NCBI RefSeq assembly: GCF_002162355.1
Contig: NZ_CP021434.1
Coordinates: forward strand, 1,458,501 to 1,522,500
Reading direction: 5' to 3'
DNA from: Tumebacillus avium
Lineage (GTDB): Bacteria; Bacillota; Bacilli; Tumebacillales; Tumebacillaceae
DNA length: 64,000 nt
Positions 54,609-62,378 of this stretch are shown here, piece by piece. Below the pieces are notes generated by a model. It was not told the DNA's origin. It did not search any database and saw only the letters and a program-made list of their open reading frames with translations. The stretch's first letter is position 1, and each line of letters starts with the position of its first letter. A program made the translations under genes and the position numbers.

Positions 54609-54636
54609 ACGATGCTTCCTCCTCAGGCACCGGCGG

Positions 54637-55605
54637 CTATAGGACCTCCGGATTGGCGATGTTTTGCGGCGCTCCTTTTTGGAAAAAGCTCGCGATATTT
54701 TCGATCGAGCCGTTGAGAAAGCTCTCGAACGTGTTATCCGTCTTCCAGCCGATATGCGGCGACAGGATCACATTTTCCAGTTGCAGGAGCGGGTGGTTCG
54801 GGTCGGGCGGTTCCTGAGTCAGCACATCCAGACCGGCCCCGGCGATCTGCCCGTTTTGCAGCGCCGTGACCAGCGCCGTTTCGTCGAGCAGTTCCCCGCG
54901 TGACGTGTTGATCAGATAAGCGTCTTGGCGCATGATGGCAAAATGCTCCGCGCGCAACAGCCGCTTCGTCTCCGGCACGAGACGGACGTGGAGCGTCACG
55001 AACTGGCTCTGTTTTAACAGCTCTTCCAGCGTTGCGGCATAGCCAACTCCCTGCGCATCAGCACGCTCTTGGGTCAAGCGCGGTCCCCAGGCGATGACGT
55101 TCATGCCAAATGCCTTGGCGACACCCGCGACGCGCTGCCCGATTTTGCCGAGGCCGATGATGCCAAGCGTCTTCCCGGCGAGATTGCGCCCGATGCTGAC
55201 CGGCCATGCGCCGCCCTGTACTTGTTGATGCAGGCGCGGCAAGTCGCGGCTCAAAGCGAGCAGAAACGCAAACGTCAGCTCAGTCACAGCGGCTGTCGAC
55301 CCGCCCGGCGTGGTGGCGAGCGGAATTTTCCGGAGGTTCACTTCCGCCAGATCGACATGCGCCAGTCCCGTGCCGGTCTGGGCGATCAGTTTGATGTTCT
55401 TCATGCTGTCGAGCAGTTCCGCGGTCAAAGAGGTTCGCTCCCGCATCAGGATGACGGCGTCGGCGTCACAGAGCCGCTCTTTCAAAACATCCGGCGTCGG
55501 CTGATCGTGATAGACAGCAACTTCTGAAAAAGCCCGCAAGCGTTCCAGCTCAACGGCGCCACTCTCCGAGGCATGCTCCCAATCGTCCAAAATCACAGTT
55601 TTCAT
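54637..55605 (-). CDS. D-isomer-specific 2-hydroxyacid dehydrogenase
   Basis: 322 aa from the ATG at 55605, with GAGGGG upstream; the frame extends 19 codons further without a ribosome binding site. NAD motif GIIGLGKIGQRVAG; catalytic triad Arg in QTGTGLAHVD-type loop region, Glu in GLDVLTQEPP and His in SPHIGWKT; the family signature NTSRGELLDE is present. It interconverts 2-keto and D-2-hydroxy acids with NAD(P)H. First gene of the operon with the APH(6)-like kinase and the luciferase-like monooxygenase (28-bp gap, then an overlap). Confidence 0.9.
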   Translation of the reverse strand: MKTVILDDWEHASESGAVELERLRAFSEVAVYHDQPTPDVLKERLCDADAVILMRERTSLTAELLDSMKNIKLIAQTGTGLAHVDLAEVNLRKIPLATTPGGSTAAVTELTFAFLLALSRDLPRLHQQVQGGAWPVSIGRNLAGKTLGIIGLGKIGQRVAGVAKAFGMNVIAWGPRLTQERADAQGVGYAATLEELLKQSQFVTLHVRLVPETKRLLRAEHFAIMRQDAYLINTSRGELLDETALVTALQNGQIAGAGLDVLTQEPPDPNHPLLQLENVILSPHIGWKTDNTFESFLNGSIENIASFFQKGAPQNIANPEVL

Positions 55606-55721
55606 CGTGGGTTCCCCTCTTCCAAATAGTACCTCCATTCTATCACTCGCCCCGTCAGCCATGTATACTTGGTTACCGATTGAATACTAATCTGAATCTA
55701 CAGCGCCGCTTTGGCGCTGCT

Positions 55722-55749
55722 TTGCCATTTCGTTACATTAGTTTATACT
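55722..55749 (+). promoter_or_regulatory. Promoter of the RDD gene
   Basis: TTGCCA (55722-55727), 16 nt, TATACT (55744-55749), 30 bp upstream of the start. A perfect 7-bp hairpin (CAGCGCC, loop of 5) lies just upstream at 55701-55719. Confidence 0.5.
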
Positions 55750-55780
55750 TATAACAAAATTGATATGGAGGTATAGTTAC

Positions 55781-56236
55781 TTGAACACAGGGCATTACGC
55801 AGGTTTTTGGCTTCGATTTATTGCGGTTTTCCTTGACGGGCTGGTGGTCTCAGGTTTTACCACCATCTTAGGCAAAATAACGTTTGGAGTGGGTATCAAG
55901 TTCGAAGGACTTATCGGAGAGGTTTTCCTGAATATAATGTCATTTGCGATTCCATGGTTATATTTTGCCTTTATGGAAAGCTCCGTGTTACAAGGTACAC
56001 TTGGCAAGAAGATCTTAGGCTTGGCCGTGGTTGATCTTCATGGGAATCGGATCTCACTCGGAAAGGCCACAGTCCGGCATTTCAGCAAGATATTATCTTT
56101 TGCAACCTTGCTGATCGGTTTCATAATGATCGGAGTCACCTCTCAAAAACAAGGTTTGCACGATAAACTGGCAAACTGCCTCGTGCTGAGAGGCAGATGG
56201 GGCATCCAAAGCCATTCTCCTAAATCAAGCATCTAG
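55781..56236 (+). CDS. RDD family membrane protein
   Basis: 151 aa from the TTG at 55781, which follows GGAGG by 9 nt. RDD features: Arg/Asp pair in FWLRFIAVFLDG in the first helix, a second and third hydrophobic segment (FLNIMSFAIPWLYFAFM; ILSFATLLIGFIMIG), and GTLGKKILGLAVVDLHGNRISLGKATVRHFSK between them. Function of the family is mostly unknown; some members act in ion transport. Base composition is visibly AT-richer than all neighbours (roughly 45% GC by eye), suggesting recent acquisition. Confidence 0.85.
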   Translation: MNTGHYAGFWLRFIAVFLDGLVVSGFTTILGKITFGVGIKFEGLIGEVFLNIMSFAIPWLYFAFMESSVLQGTLGKKILGLAVVDLHGNRISLGKATVRHFSKILSFATLLIGFIMIGVTSQKQGLHDKLANCLVLRGRWGIQSHSPKSSI

Positions 56237-56242
56237 AAACAA

Positions 56243-56268
56243 GAACCCCCCTGTTTGCAGGGGGGTTC
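56243..56268. terminator. Shared terminator after the RDD and VOC genes
   Basis: Perfect 11-bp stem GAACCCCCCTG with a TTTG loop, between convergent genes ending at 56236 and 56306. The U tracts are weak on both sides. Confidence 0.7.
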
Positions 56269-56305
56269 TCTGTCTATTCTATGTAGCTCGTAAGCGTTTT
56301 TCCAA

Positions 56306-56704
56306 TTAGTACTGGTAGTTCAGATCCCACTGCATGCCGTACTTGTCGACCAGCTTGCTGTATTTCGCGCCCCAGAACGTCTTGTCGAGCGGAACGTGAA
56401 CGGTGCCGCCTGCAGACAGTTTGGCGAACGCTGCGTCGATCGCTTCTTCGCTTTCAAATTCGAGGGTCAGGCTGACTTGGTCGCCTTTGTTCACGTCACG
56501 GTCAACATCGGAGAAGTACAGGAAGGTGTCTTGGATCTGCAAGCGTCCGTGCAGCACCTTGTCGGCAAAACCTTCCGGAACCTGCATGCCCGGCGCTTCG
56601 CTGTAGCGGCCGAGTTGCGTCACTTCGCCGTTCAGGGCGTCAGCATAAAACTTCATCGCTTCTTCTGCCTGTCCGTGAAAGGACAGATACGGAATCAATT
56701 TCAT
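56306..56704 (-). CDS. VOC-superfamily (PhnB-like) protein
   Basis: 132 aa, ATG 7 nt after AAGGAGG. It has the PhnB-like opening LIPYLSFHGQAEEAMKFYADAL, a central FLYFSDVDRD strand and the C-terminal WGAKYSKLVDKYGMQWDLNY. The fold is the glyoxalase/bleomycin-resistance fold; PhnB-like members mostly have unknown substrates. It starts 18 bp after the ECF41 sigma gene, so it is the third gene of that operon. Confidence 0.9.
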   Translation of the reverse strand: MKLIPYLSFHGQAEEAMKFYADALNGEVTQLGRYSEAPGMQVPEGFADKVLHGRLQIQDTFLYFSDVDRDVNKGDQVSLTLEFESEEAIDAAFAKLSAGGTVHVPLDKTFWGAKYSKLVDKYGMQWDLNYQY

Positions 56705-56722
56705 TGAGAGATCCTCCTTAGA

Positions 56723-57613
56723 TTACGATTGCTTCTCTTTCCCATTGTACAGATTGACCCCAATCGCTGCCAGCTTATCCGGGTTGCGCATGAGATAAAT
56801 GTTCTGCATCCGACCCGCTTTTTGGCGGAAACAAAGCGTGGTGTGCACCTGGCCGCCCGTGAGGAACAGCAGGCCCGGCTGGCCGTTGATCGTGACCAGT
56901 TCCACCGAAGAGTCTGGGCCGGACTTGGCGGCGACTCCCTGCAGGAAGGCCAGCACATGCGGAGCGGAAACGATGGGTCGAATCGCAGCGGTCGCTTTCC
57001 CTCCGCCATCCGAGTACAGCGTGACATCGGCAGACAGCAGCTCCAGCAACTGGTCCACATCTCCGGCAGCAAACGCGGCGAGAAACCGATTGAGCGTCGC
57101 CAAATCCTGGTGGTAATCGGCACGGGCGTCTGCCAGTTGCGGCCCGAGTTTGATTTTGATGCGTGAGTAAATTTTGCGGCAGTTCGCTTCCCCTTTTGCC
57201 ACATGCTCGGAGATCTCCGCATAGCTGTACTGATACGCTTCCCGCAGCACGAAGATCGCCCGCTCCTCCGGGGACAGCGTCTCCATCAGCATCAGATAGG
57301 CGGTCGACAGATCATCCCGCCGCAACAGTTCGTACAGCGGTTCGTCAACCTCCTGCTCCTCGCGCAGCACGACCGGCTCCGGCAGCCAGGTGCCGACATA
57401 CACTTCGCGGCGGTGTTTAGCCGAGCGCAGCAGGTCGAGGCAGCGATTGGTCGCCATTTTGCAGAGATAGGCCTGCACATTGCTGACCTGCTCTTTCCGC
57501 TCCTCCCCAACCCCGGCAAAGGCAAGAAACGTCCCCTGCACCACGTCCTCCGCGTCCATCACCGAACCCAGCATGCGGTAGGCCAGCGTGAACAAGAGCG
57601 GCCGATATTCCAT
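56723..57613 (-). CDS. ECF41-group (SigJ-like) RNA polymerase sigma factor
   Basis: At least 296 aa. Sigma region 2 (LLFTLAYRMLGSVMDAEDVVQ) and region 4 (LSPEERAIFVLREAYQYSYAEISEH) are followed by a SnoaL/NTF2-like C-terminal domain of about 110 residues, the built-in regulatory domain of ECF41. The group's two marker motifs, WLPEPV in the linker and NPDKL near the C-terminus, are both present. The ATG at 57613 is 30 nt from the only good ribosome binding site (AGGAGGGGG), and homologues carry more residues before EYRPLLF, so translation may start upstream at a rare codon (an ATC lies about 6 nt after the site). Operon with an FAD oxidoreductase and a VOC protein, behind an ECF41-type promoter. 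Confidence 0.93.
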   Translation of the reverse strand: MEYRPLLFTLAYRMLGSVMDAEDVVQGTFLAFAGVGEERKEQVSNVQAYLCKMATNRCLDLLRSAKHRREVYVGTWLPEPVVLREEQEVDEPLYELLRRDDLSTAYLMLMETLSPEERAIFVLREAYQYSYAEISEHVAKGEANCRKIYSRIKIKLGPQLADARADYHQDLATLNRFLAAFAAGDVDQLLELLSADVTLYSDGGGKATAAIRPIVSAPHVLAFLQGVAAKSGPDSSVELVTINGQPGLLFLTGGQVHTTLCFRQKAGRMQNIYLMRNPDKLAAIGVNLYNGKEKQS

Positions 57614-57658
57614 ATAGAGCTCTTGCGTTTCGATCCGAACCCCCTCCTGATTCCTGCG

Positions 57659-58954
57659 TTACTCGCGGAGCAGCCGGTGCGCCATCTCCTTCCCGCTGAC
57701 GATGGCAGCATCGGCAAGCAACGCATCATTGACGACCCAATCCCCGGCGAGGTACAGACCGGGGATGTCAGACACGACCGTCTCCGGCTGCTTGGCACGG
57801 CGCGCCTCTGTGACGCGCTCCACCGTTGGCAGTCCATTGGTGACGGCGATGCGCGGCAGATAGCGGGATGTGACCAGTTCGCTCTGCCAGCCCGGTTGCA
57901 AGAGGTCAAGGAAGCTCTCCAACTCCTTCCGATGCTGCTCCGGGCTGGCCGTTTCTTGCGGGCTGTGATATTTGAAAAGATGCAAAACGGCATGGTCACT
58001 CTCCCGCGACAGGCGTGCCGTATGCGAATGGTTCGAGTAGTAATAGGGCAGTTCGAGATGCAGGGCAAAATTGGCGTTCGGATTTGGCAAACGCCGAACG
58101 ACCACATCCAAAGCCGACCCGTAAACAGGCGTGATCCGGCTACAGAGCTTCCCGAGATGCGAATCCGGTTCCGCTCCGGTGAGCTGTGCGGTCACCTGCG
58201 GGCTGAGCGTCGACAGCACAGCGCCGGTGGCAATCTCCGTGCCGTCTGCGAGCTGCACCGTCATCTCCGGGCGAGTTCCTTTGATCGCGGTGACCTTTTG
58301 CCCGGTCTGGATGGCAGCGCCTGCTTCTTGCGCCCGTTCGCCCAGCGCCTGCACCATCGTCTTCCAGCCTTCATGAACGTAATACACCCCGCCCATCGCC
58401 AACTGGTACTGGCGAATCACTGCGCCTGCGCTGACCTGCGCCGGAGCGTTGGAATAGGTGCTGAGCCGGGCAAGGGTGAGGAAAAAGCTCCGTGCGTTTT
58501 TCCCTTTCAGTTCGCCATGCAGCCACTCTTGCAGCGTGAGTCCTTCGACCGTTTGCGGATCGAGCTTGAGGATGCGGGTGAGGAAGCCGGCCAGTTCTGC
58601 CTTTTCTGCGATCGAAAAGCAGCCCGACGTCAGCAAGCGCAATGCGGATACAGGCAGATTGTGCACCTTTTGCTGCGGCCCCGCGACCAGCAGACCGGCG
58701 AGTTTGACCTGGCCTGCATCTGGTGTCACGCCAAGCTCGTGCAGGGTCTTCAGCCCGGCTCCCTTTTTGTACAACCCATGCGGGCCGATATTTAACAAGC
58801 TGCCCTGCTTCTCATCTGTCGCCGCCCGGCCGCCCAAGCGTGCGCTCTGTTCCAGCAGCAAAACCTGTTTTCCTGCCTTGGCCAGATACACCGCTGCCGT
58901 CAATCCGGCCAGCCCGCCGCCAATGATCGTGACATCCCAACGCTTCGTCTCCAT
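57659..58954 (-). CDS. FAD-dependent amine oxidase/phytoene desaturase-like oxidoreductase
   Basis: 431 aa from the ATG at 58954, eight nt after CAGGGGGC. The dinucleotide-binding motif is VTIIGGGLAGLTAAVYLAKAG with the acidic end of beta-2 in LLLEQSARLGGRA, and the C-terminus carries LYLAGDWV, the second FAD motif. The fold is that of protoporphyrinogen oxidase, amine oxidases and carotenoid desaturases; the substrate is unknown. It is the first gene of the operon with the ECF41 sigma factor, and its promoter matches the ECF41 consensus, so it is a probable target of that sigma factor. Confidence 0.88.
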   Translation of the reverse strand: METKRWDVTIIGGGLAGLTAAVYLAKAGKQVLLLEQSARLGGRAATDEKQGSLLNIGPHGLYKKGAGLKTLHELGVTPDAGQVKLAGLLVAGPQQKVHNLPVSALRLLTSGCFSIAEKAELAGFLTRILKLDPQTVEGLTLQEWLHGELKGKNARSFFLTLARLSTYSNAPAQVSAGAVIRQYQLAMGGVYYVHEGWKTMVQALGERAQEAGAAIQTGQKVTAIKGTRPEMTVQLADGTEIATGAVLSTLSPQVTAQLTGAEPDSHLGKLCSRITPVYGSALDVVVRRLPNPNANFALHLELPYYYSNHSHTARLSRESDHAVLHLFKYHSPQETASPEQHRKELESFLDLLQPGWQSELVTSRYLPRIAVTNGLPTVERVTEARRAKQPETVVSDIPGLYLAGDWVVNDALLADAAIVSGKEMAHRLLRE

Positions 58955-58990
58955 CGAAAAACGCCCCCTGTTTTGAGTATCTACCCTCAA

Positions 58991-59017
58991 GACGAGACAG
59001 CGCTGCGATTTGTGACA
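58991..59017 (-). promoter_or_regulatory. ECF41-type promoter (TGTCACA-N16-CGTC)
   Basis: On the minus strand TGTCACA (59017-59011), exactly 16 nt, then CGTC (58994-58991), 37 bp upstream of the FAD oxidoreductase start. This is the published ECF41 consensus as I recall it, so the operon is probably autoregulated by its own sigma factor. Confidence 0.85.
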
Positions 59018-59024
59018 TCATGAA

Positions 59025-59489
59025 TTATTTGGTTGGTGCGTTGGGGTCGGAAGTAAAGTCTGCAATGGCGTCGCCGAGTTTGAAATCTTTTCTCATCGAT
59101 CTGATATAGACCACGTCTTCATCCGGATACACGCAGATATCCTCCTTCGTCTGCAAACCGCAGTCGAGAATCTCCAGCACGTCCGTCCCGGTGTTGATGA
59201 ACTGGTGGGCGATTCCTTTGCCTGCCGGTTTGGCGATAAAGTCGCCTTGTTTGACCTGATGCTCCTCGTCATTGAGGCGCAAGGTGCCATTGCCTTTCAG
59301 GATCATGAAGAACTCTTCCTGCTCGGAATGCGAGTGGAATTTGGTGCTCTTGGCGCCCGGCTCGACATAGTCAATGTTCACGTACAATTTTTCGCTGCCC
59401 GCCGCCTGCCCCAGATAGAGCGTCCGCATCGGCCCCAAGGTATCGTCTGTCCCATCCGGCATGTTGCTCAGATTGTGAATTTTCGTCAT
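59025..59489 (-). CDS. Cupin-domain protein
   Basis: 154 aa from the ATG at 59489, six nt after GGAGGG; the frame extends upstream into the divergent promoter region. A single cupin: motif 1 FHSHSEQEEFFMILKGNG (metal ligands His, His, Glu) and motif 2 PAGKGIAHQFINTG with the third His. Length and opening resemble small cupins acting as sugar isomerases, dioxygenases or sensors; nothing decides. Its stop lies only a few bases from the ECF41 promoter of the next operon, with no terminator seen between, so transcription could read through. Confidence 0.85.
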   Translation of the reverse strand: MTKIHNLSNMPDGTDDTLGPMRTLYLGQAAGSEKLYVNIDYVEPGAKSTKFHSHSEQEEFFMILKGNGTLRLNDEEHQVKQGDFIAKPAGKGIAHQFINTGTDVLEILDCGLQTKEDICVYPDEDVVYIRSMRKDFKLGDAIADFTSDPNAPTK

Positions 59490-59635
59490 TTCATACCCTC
59501 CGTTCTGGAATTTATTACTAGAGTTCGGGCTAACTTCTTGAATTCCTTTTTTCCCCCGCAAAGGCATGAAAAAAGGGCTCGTCCTGCCCCGTTCCATGCG
59601 CTACAATCAAGTTCGGGAAAGGGGAGTTCTTGACC

Positions 59636-60529
59636 TTGAATCGGTTTACCACCGGCGTGCTTCTTATGTGTCTTTCTGCAACAGGATTTGCCGTGATGCC
59701 GATCCTTGCCGTCTTCGCCCATGAAGGCGGCGCGAACATCGCCACGACATTGTTTCTGCGCTTCGCATTCGCAGGCGTCTTTTTCTATCTCTGTTTGCGC
59801 TGGAACAAACGCTTCCAAGTTTCGATTACCAAAAAACAATGGGCCGCGCTGTTCCTTTGCGGCGGCGTGATCTACGCCTTGATCTCCACGCTATATTTTG
59901 CGTCGCTGAACTACATCTCCGGCTCGCTTGCCACGCTGATGCTCTACACCTATCCGATCTTTGTGGTGATCTTGAGCGGGCTGATTGAAAAAGAAGTCTT
60001 TCCGCGCAAAGTCATCTTTTCGATCCTGCTCGCGTTTGCCGGCATGACCCTCGTGATCGGCGCCTCCTATGGTGCGATCAACACGGTTGGCCTGCTGCTG
60101 GCGATCTCCGCGTCGGTCGGGTACGCGATCCACATCGTCTTGATGAACCGCGTGGTGAAACAGCTGCCTGCCTTCCTGACCACAGGACTGGTCATCTTGT
60201 TCACCGCACTCGTCCAGCTGATGATCGGACTGACCACCGGCTCGCTCGATTTTCATTTCGATACCATGGCCTGGGCCTCGATCCTCGGCCTGACCGCCGC
60301 CTCGACGATCTTGGCGCTGCTGACCTTTTTCGCCGGCCTGCAGCTGGTCGGGTCGACCAACGCTTCGATGCTCAGCATGCTGGAGCCGATCCTGACGATC
60401 GTCTTGTCGGTGATCATCCTCGATGAGTCCTTCACGCTCCTGCAAATGATCGGCACCCTCATCGTGCTGTTTGGCGCCTTTGTTGTCGTGCGCAATCAAT
60501 CAACAAAAAGGGAAATCGCGTCCTCGTAA
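59636..60529 (+). CDS. EamA (DMT superfamily) transporter
   Basis: 297 aa from the TTG at 59636, nine nt after AGGGGAG; another TTG at 59630 is only 3-4 nt from it. Ten hydrophobic segments in two EamA repeats (first ending near LGASYGAINT, second opening VGLLLAISASVGYAIHIVLMN), with the conserved TLMLYTYPIFVV and SMLEPILTIVLS segments. A metabolite or drug exporter of unknown substrate. The stop codon lies in the loop of the terminator that follows. Confidence 0.9.
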   Translation: MNRFTTGVLLMCLSATGFAVMPILAVFAHEGGANIATTLFLRFAFAGVFFYLCLRWNKRFQVSITKKQWAALFLCGGVIYALISTLYFASLNYISGSLATLMLYTYPIFVVILSGLIEKEVFPRKVIFSILLAFAGMTLVIGASYGAINTVGLLLAISASVGYAIHIVLMNRVVKQLPAFLTTGLVILFTALVQLMIGLTTGSLDFHFDTMAWASILGLTAASTILALLTFFAGLQLVGSTNASMLSMLEPILTIVLSVIILDESFTLLQMIGTLIVLFGAFVVVRNQSTKREIASS

Positions 60530-60550
60530 CAGGATGCGATTTCCCTTTTT
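60505..60550. terminator. Bidirectional terminator containing the EamA stop codon
   Basis: 20-bp stem beginning AAAAAGGGAAATCGC with one G-U pair and a 6-nt loop that includes the TAA of the EamA gene. The convergent secreted-protein gene ends at 60553. Confidence 0.9.
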
Positions 60551-60552
60551 TC

Positions 60553-61569
60553 TTACTCGCCGCGCAGCAGCGCGATGTCGTCCACATAGACGGACGGCTG
60601 GGTGCCGTTTGTCGTGCCGGCGATCAGCAAGCCGTCAAACAGCCCGTTCGGGAGCTGCAAGTCGGCGAGGTTCAGCTCCACCTTCGTCCAGGTGTCTGCT
60701 GCCGGGCTGCCGGTCGGAAGCAGTTCCGAGAACGATTTTTCCGCCACCGATACGCCGCCTGCCATCAGGACGAGCTTCAACTGTTGCCCGCCGGTGCTGC
60801 CGCCGTTGATCCAGAAGCGCAGCGTGCGGTACTCCGAGGTCGATGCGACGCGGTCTTTGTAAAAATACAGCCCGAGGTCGCGGTTCGGAGTCATCTGCAC
60901 GGCGTGAATGCCGGTATGCGCGTATGCAGTCTGGTTGACGTCATGTTCCACCCACGAGTAGTTCACAAAGTCCGGGCGGTTCAAATAGTCATCGTATACG
61001 GTCAGCCCGTTTGTGACCGTTTCGATCGGTGTCACCGATGCTTTGTTGATCAGCGCGATGTCGTCAAAATACACGGCAGGCTGCAGGCCATCCGTCGTGC
61101 CGCGAATCAAGATGCCGTCGAAAATGCCGTTCGGAATCTCCAGATCGGCCAGATTCAGCTCCACTTTCGTCCATTGGTTCGCCGGAATGCCGCCCGGAAT
61201 GAGGTCGGCAAACGACTTGGTCGCCACCGGAACGCCGCCAGCCTGAATCACCAGGTTCAGTGCTTGTCCGCCCACTTCGCCGCCATGCACCCATACTTGC
61301 AGCGTGTCATATTGGGAGACAAATGCGACGCGGCTTTTGTACAAGTAAACGCCGCTGTCCCGATCCGGCAGCATCTCAATCGCCGTGCGTCCGGAATGGA
61401 CGACCGCCTGCTGAGTCAACGAATGCTGCGCCCAACTGAAATTCGTAAAATCATTGCGAACGCTGTCATCATAAACCATCAAAACATCAGCCGAAGCTGC
61501 GGTTGCAACCGTTGTGCCGCAAAGGAAAAGAGATGCGACCAGAAGCGAATAGATACTTTTTTTCATCAT
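60553..61569 (-). CDS. Secreted protein with two tandem carbohydrate-binding-like beta-sandwich domains
   Basis: 338 aa, ATG 10 nt after GGGAGG. Residues 1-25 are a signal peptide (YSLLVASLFLCGTTVATA). The mature protein is two repeats of about 150 residues, each running from VYDD through NFSW/NYSW, YLYKSRVAF/YFYKDRVAS, WTKVELNLADL, PNG(I/L)FDG and QP(A/S)VY(F/V)DDIAL. The build resembles beta-sandwich carbohydrate-binding modules found beside glycanases, but there is no catalytic domain here. I infer a soluble glycan-binding protein. No SLH domain or membrane anchor is visible. Confidence 0.75.
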   Translation of the reverse strand: MMKKSIYSLLVASLFLCGTTVATAASADVLMVYDDSVRNDFTNFSWAQHSLTQQAVVHSGRTAIEMLPDRDSGVYLYKSRVAFVSQYDTLQVWVHGGEVGGQALNLVIQAGGVPVATKSFADLIPGGIPANQWTKVELNLADLEIPNGIFDGILIRGTTDGLQPAVYFDDIALINKASVTPIETVTNGLTVYDDYLNRPDFVNYSWVEHDVNQTAYAHTGIHAVQMTPNRDLGLYFYKDRVASTSEYRTLRFWINGGSTGGQQLKLVLMAGGVSVAEKSFSELLPTGSPAADTWTKVELNLADLQLPNGLFDGLLIAGTTNGTQPSVYVDDIALLRGE

Positions 61570-61684
61570 AAAAAAGGAACCTCCCGAAATCGAATAGGCT
61601 CATTATATGGGCATTTTACTAAAATAGGTAGTTATAACTGCAATCATAAAAGTTATATCTTTCAGGTATATGCTGTCAGGTTTC

Positions 61685-61713
61685 TTGTGGAAATTTTCAC
61701 TCTGCGCTACAAT
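61685..61713 (+). promoter_or_regulatory. Promoter of the TetR/monooxygenase operon
   Basis: TTGTGG (61685-61690), 17 nt, TACAAT (61708-61713). The operators begin two bases downstream, covering the transcription start. Confidence 0.6.
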
Positions 61714-61714
61714 T

Positions 61715-61745
61715 ATGACCATAGTCAAAAAATGACTGTGGTCAT
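61715..61745. promoter_or_regulatory. Two adjacent TGAC-N4-GTCA operators
   Basis: TGACCATAGTCA (61716-61727) and TGACTGTGGTCA (61733-61744) are each dyads, and together form a 13-5-13 inverted repeat with one mismatch. They lie just after the -10, 34 bp before the TetR start: an autorepression arrangement. Confidence 0.75.
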
Positions 61746-61778
61746 TTTTCCGTACCGCAGAAAGTGAGGCGTATTTTC

Positions 61779-62378
61779 ATGCTCCGATCCTCGAGAAAGC
61801 AGGCGCTCAAAGACACCATCTATACGAAAGCCATGCAATTGTTTGTGGAGAAAGGCTTTGACCGCGTGACTGTCGATGAGATTACGTTGGCTTGCGGCGT
61901 GGCAAAGGGGACGTTCTATAATTATTTTCCGAAGAAAGAAGCGGTGCTGCTGCACATGGGGGAATCGCAAATGGCGCACCTTCAGGAACAGCTGGCCGAA
62001 CTGCGGAGCCTGCCGGTCATCCGGCACCGCATCGAAAAGCTTTTTGCCGCCTTGTCGGAACGGTATGCGGCCCACCCGGAGCTGCTGCGGGTCTCGCTCT
62101 CCGAGATGGTCAAGTCTGCGCAGCTGCTAGGCGTTGAGTTGGCGGTGATCAGACGATTTGAGCAGGCCCTGACCCCGTTGCTGGAGGAGGCGCAGCAGTT
62201 GGGTCAAATGAACAGTGGGCACAGCACAGAGCTGGCGGCGGAAGTGCTGGTCGGACTTTATTTTCAAACGCTGATGCGCTTTGCCAGCGGCTTCTACTCC
62301 GACCCGGAACAGTTGAAGAACAGTTTGCAGGAGCAGCTCCGGCTGGTCTGGCAAGGGATCGGAGGCGTTGAACAATGA
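61779..62378 (+). CDS. TetR-family regulator of the downstream monooxygenase
   Basis: 199 aa from the ATG at 61779, nine nt after AAGTGAGG; a GTG at 61764 lacks a ribosome binding site. HTH: VTVDEITLACGVAKGTFYNYFPKKEAVLL. The C-terminal ligand domain is helical and unassigned. Its stop overlaps the start of the flavin monooxygenase gene (ATGA), so they are cotranscribed, and two operators cover the shared promoter. I infer a repressor released by the substrate or product of the monooxygenase. Confidence 0.92.
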   Translation: MLRSSRKQALKDTIYTKAMQLFVEKGFDRVTVDEITLACGVAKGTFYNYFPKKEAVLLHMGESQMAHLQEQLAELRSLPVIRHRIEKLFAALSERYAAHPELLRVSLSEMVKSAQLLGVELAVIRRFEQALTPLLEEAQQLGQMNSGHSTELAAEVLVGLYFQTLMRFASGFYSDPEQLKNSLQEQLRLVWQGIGGVEQ

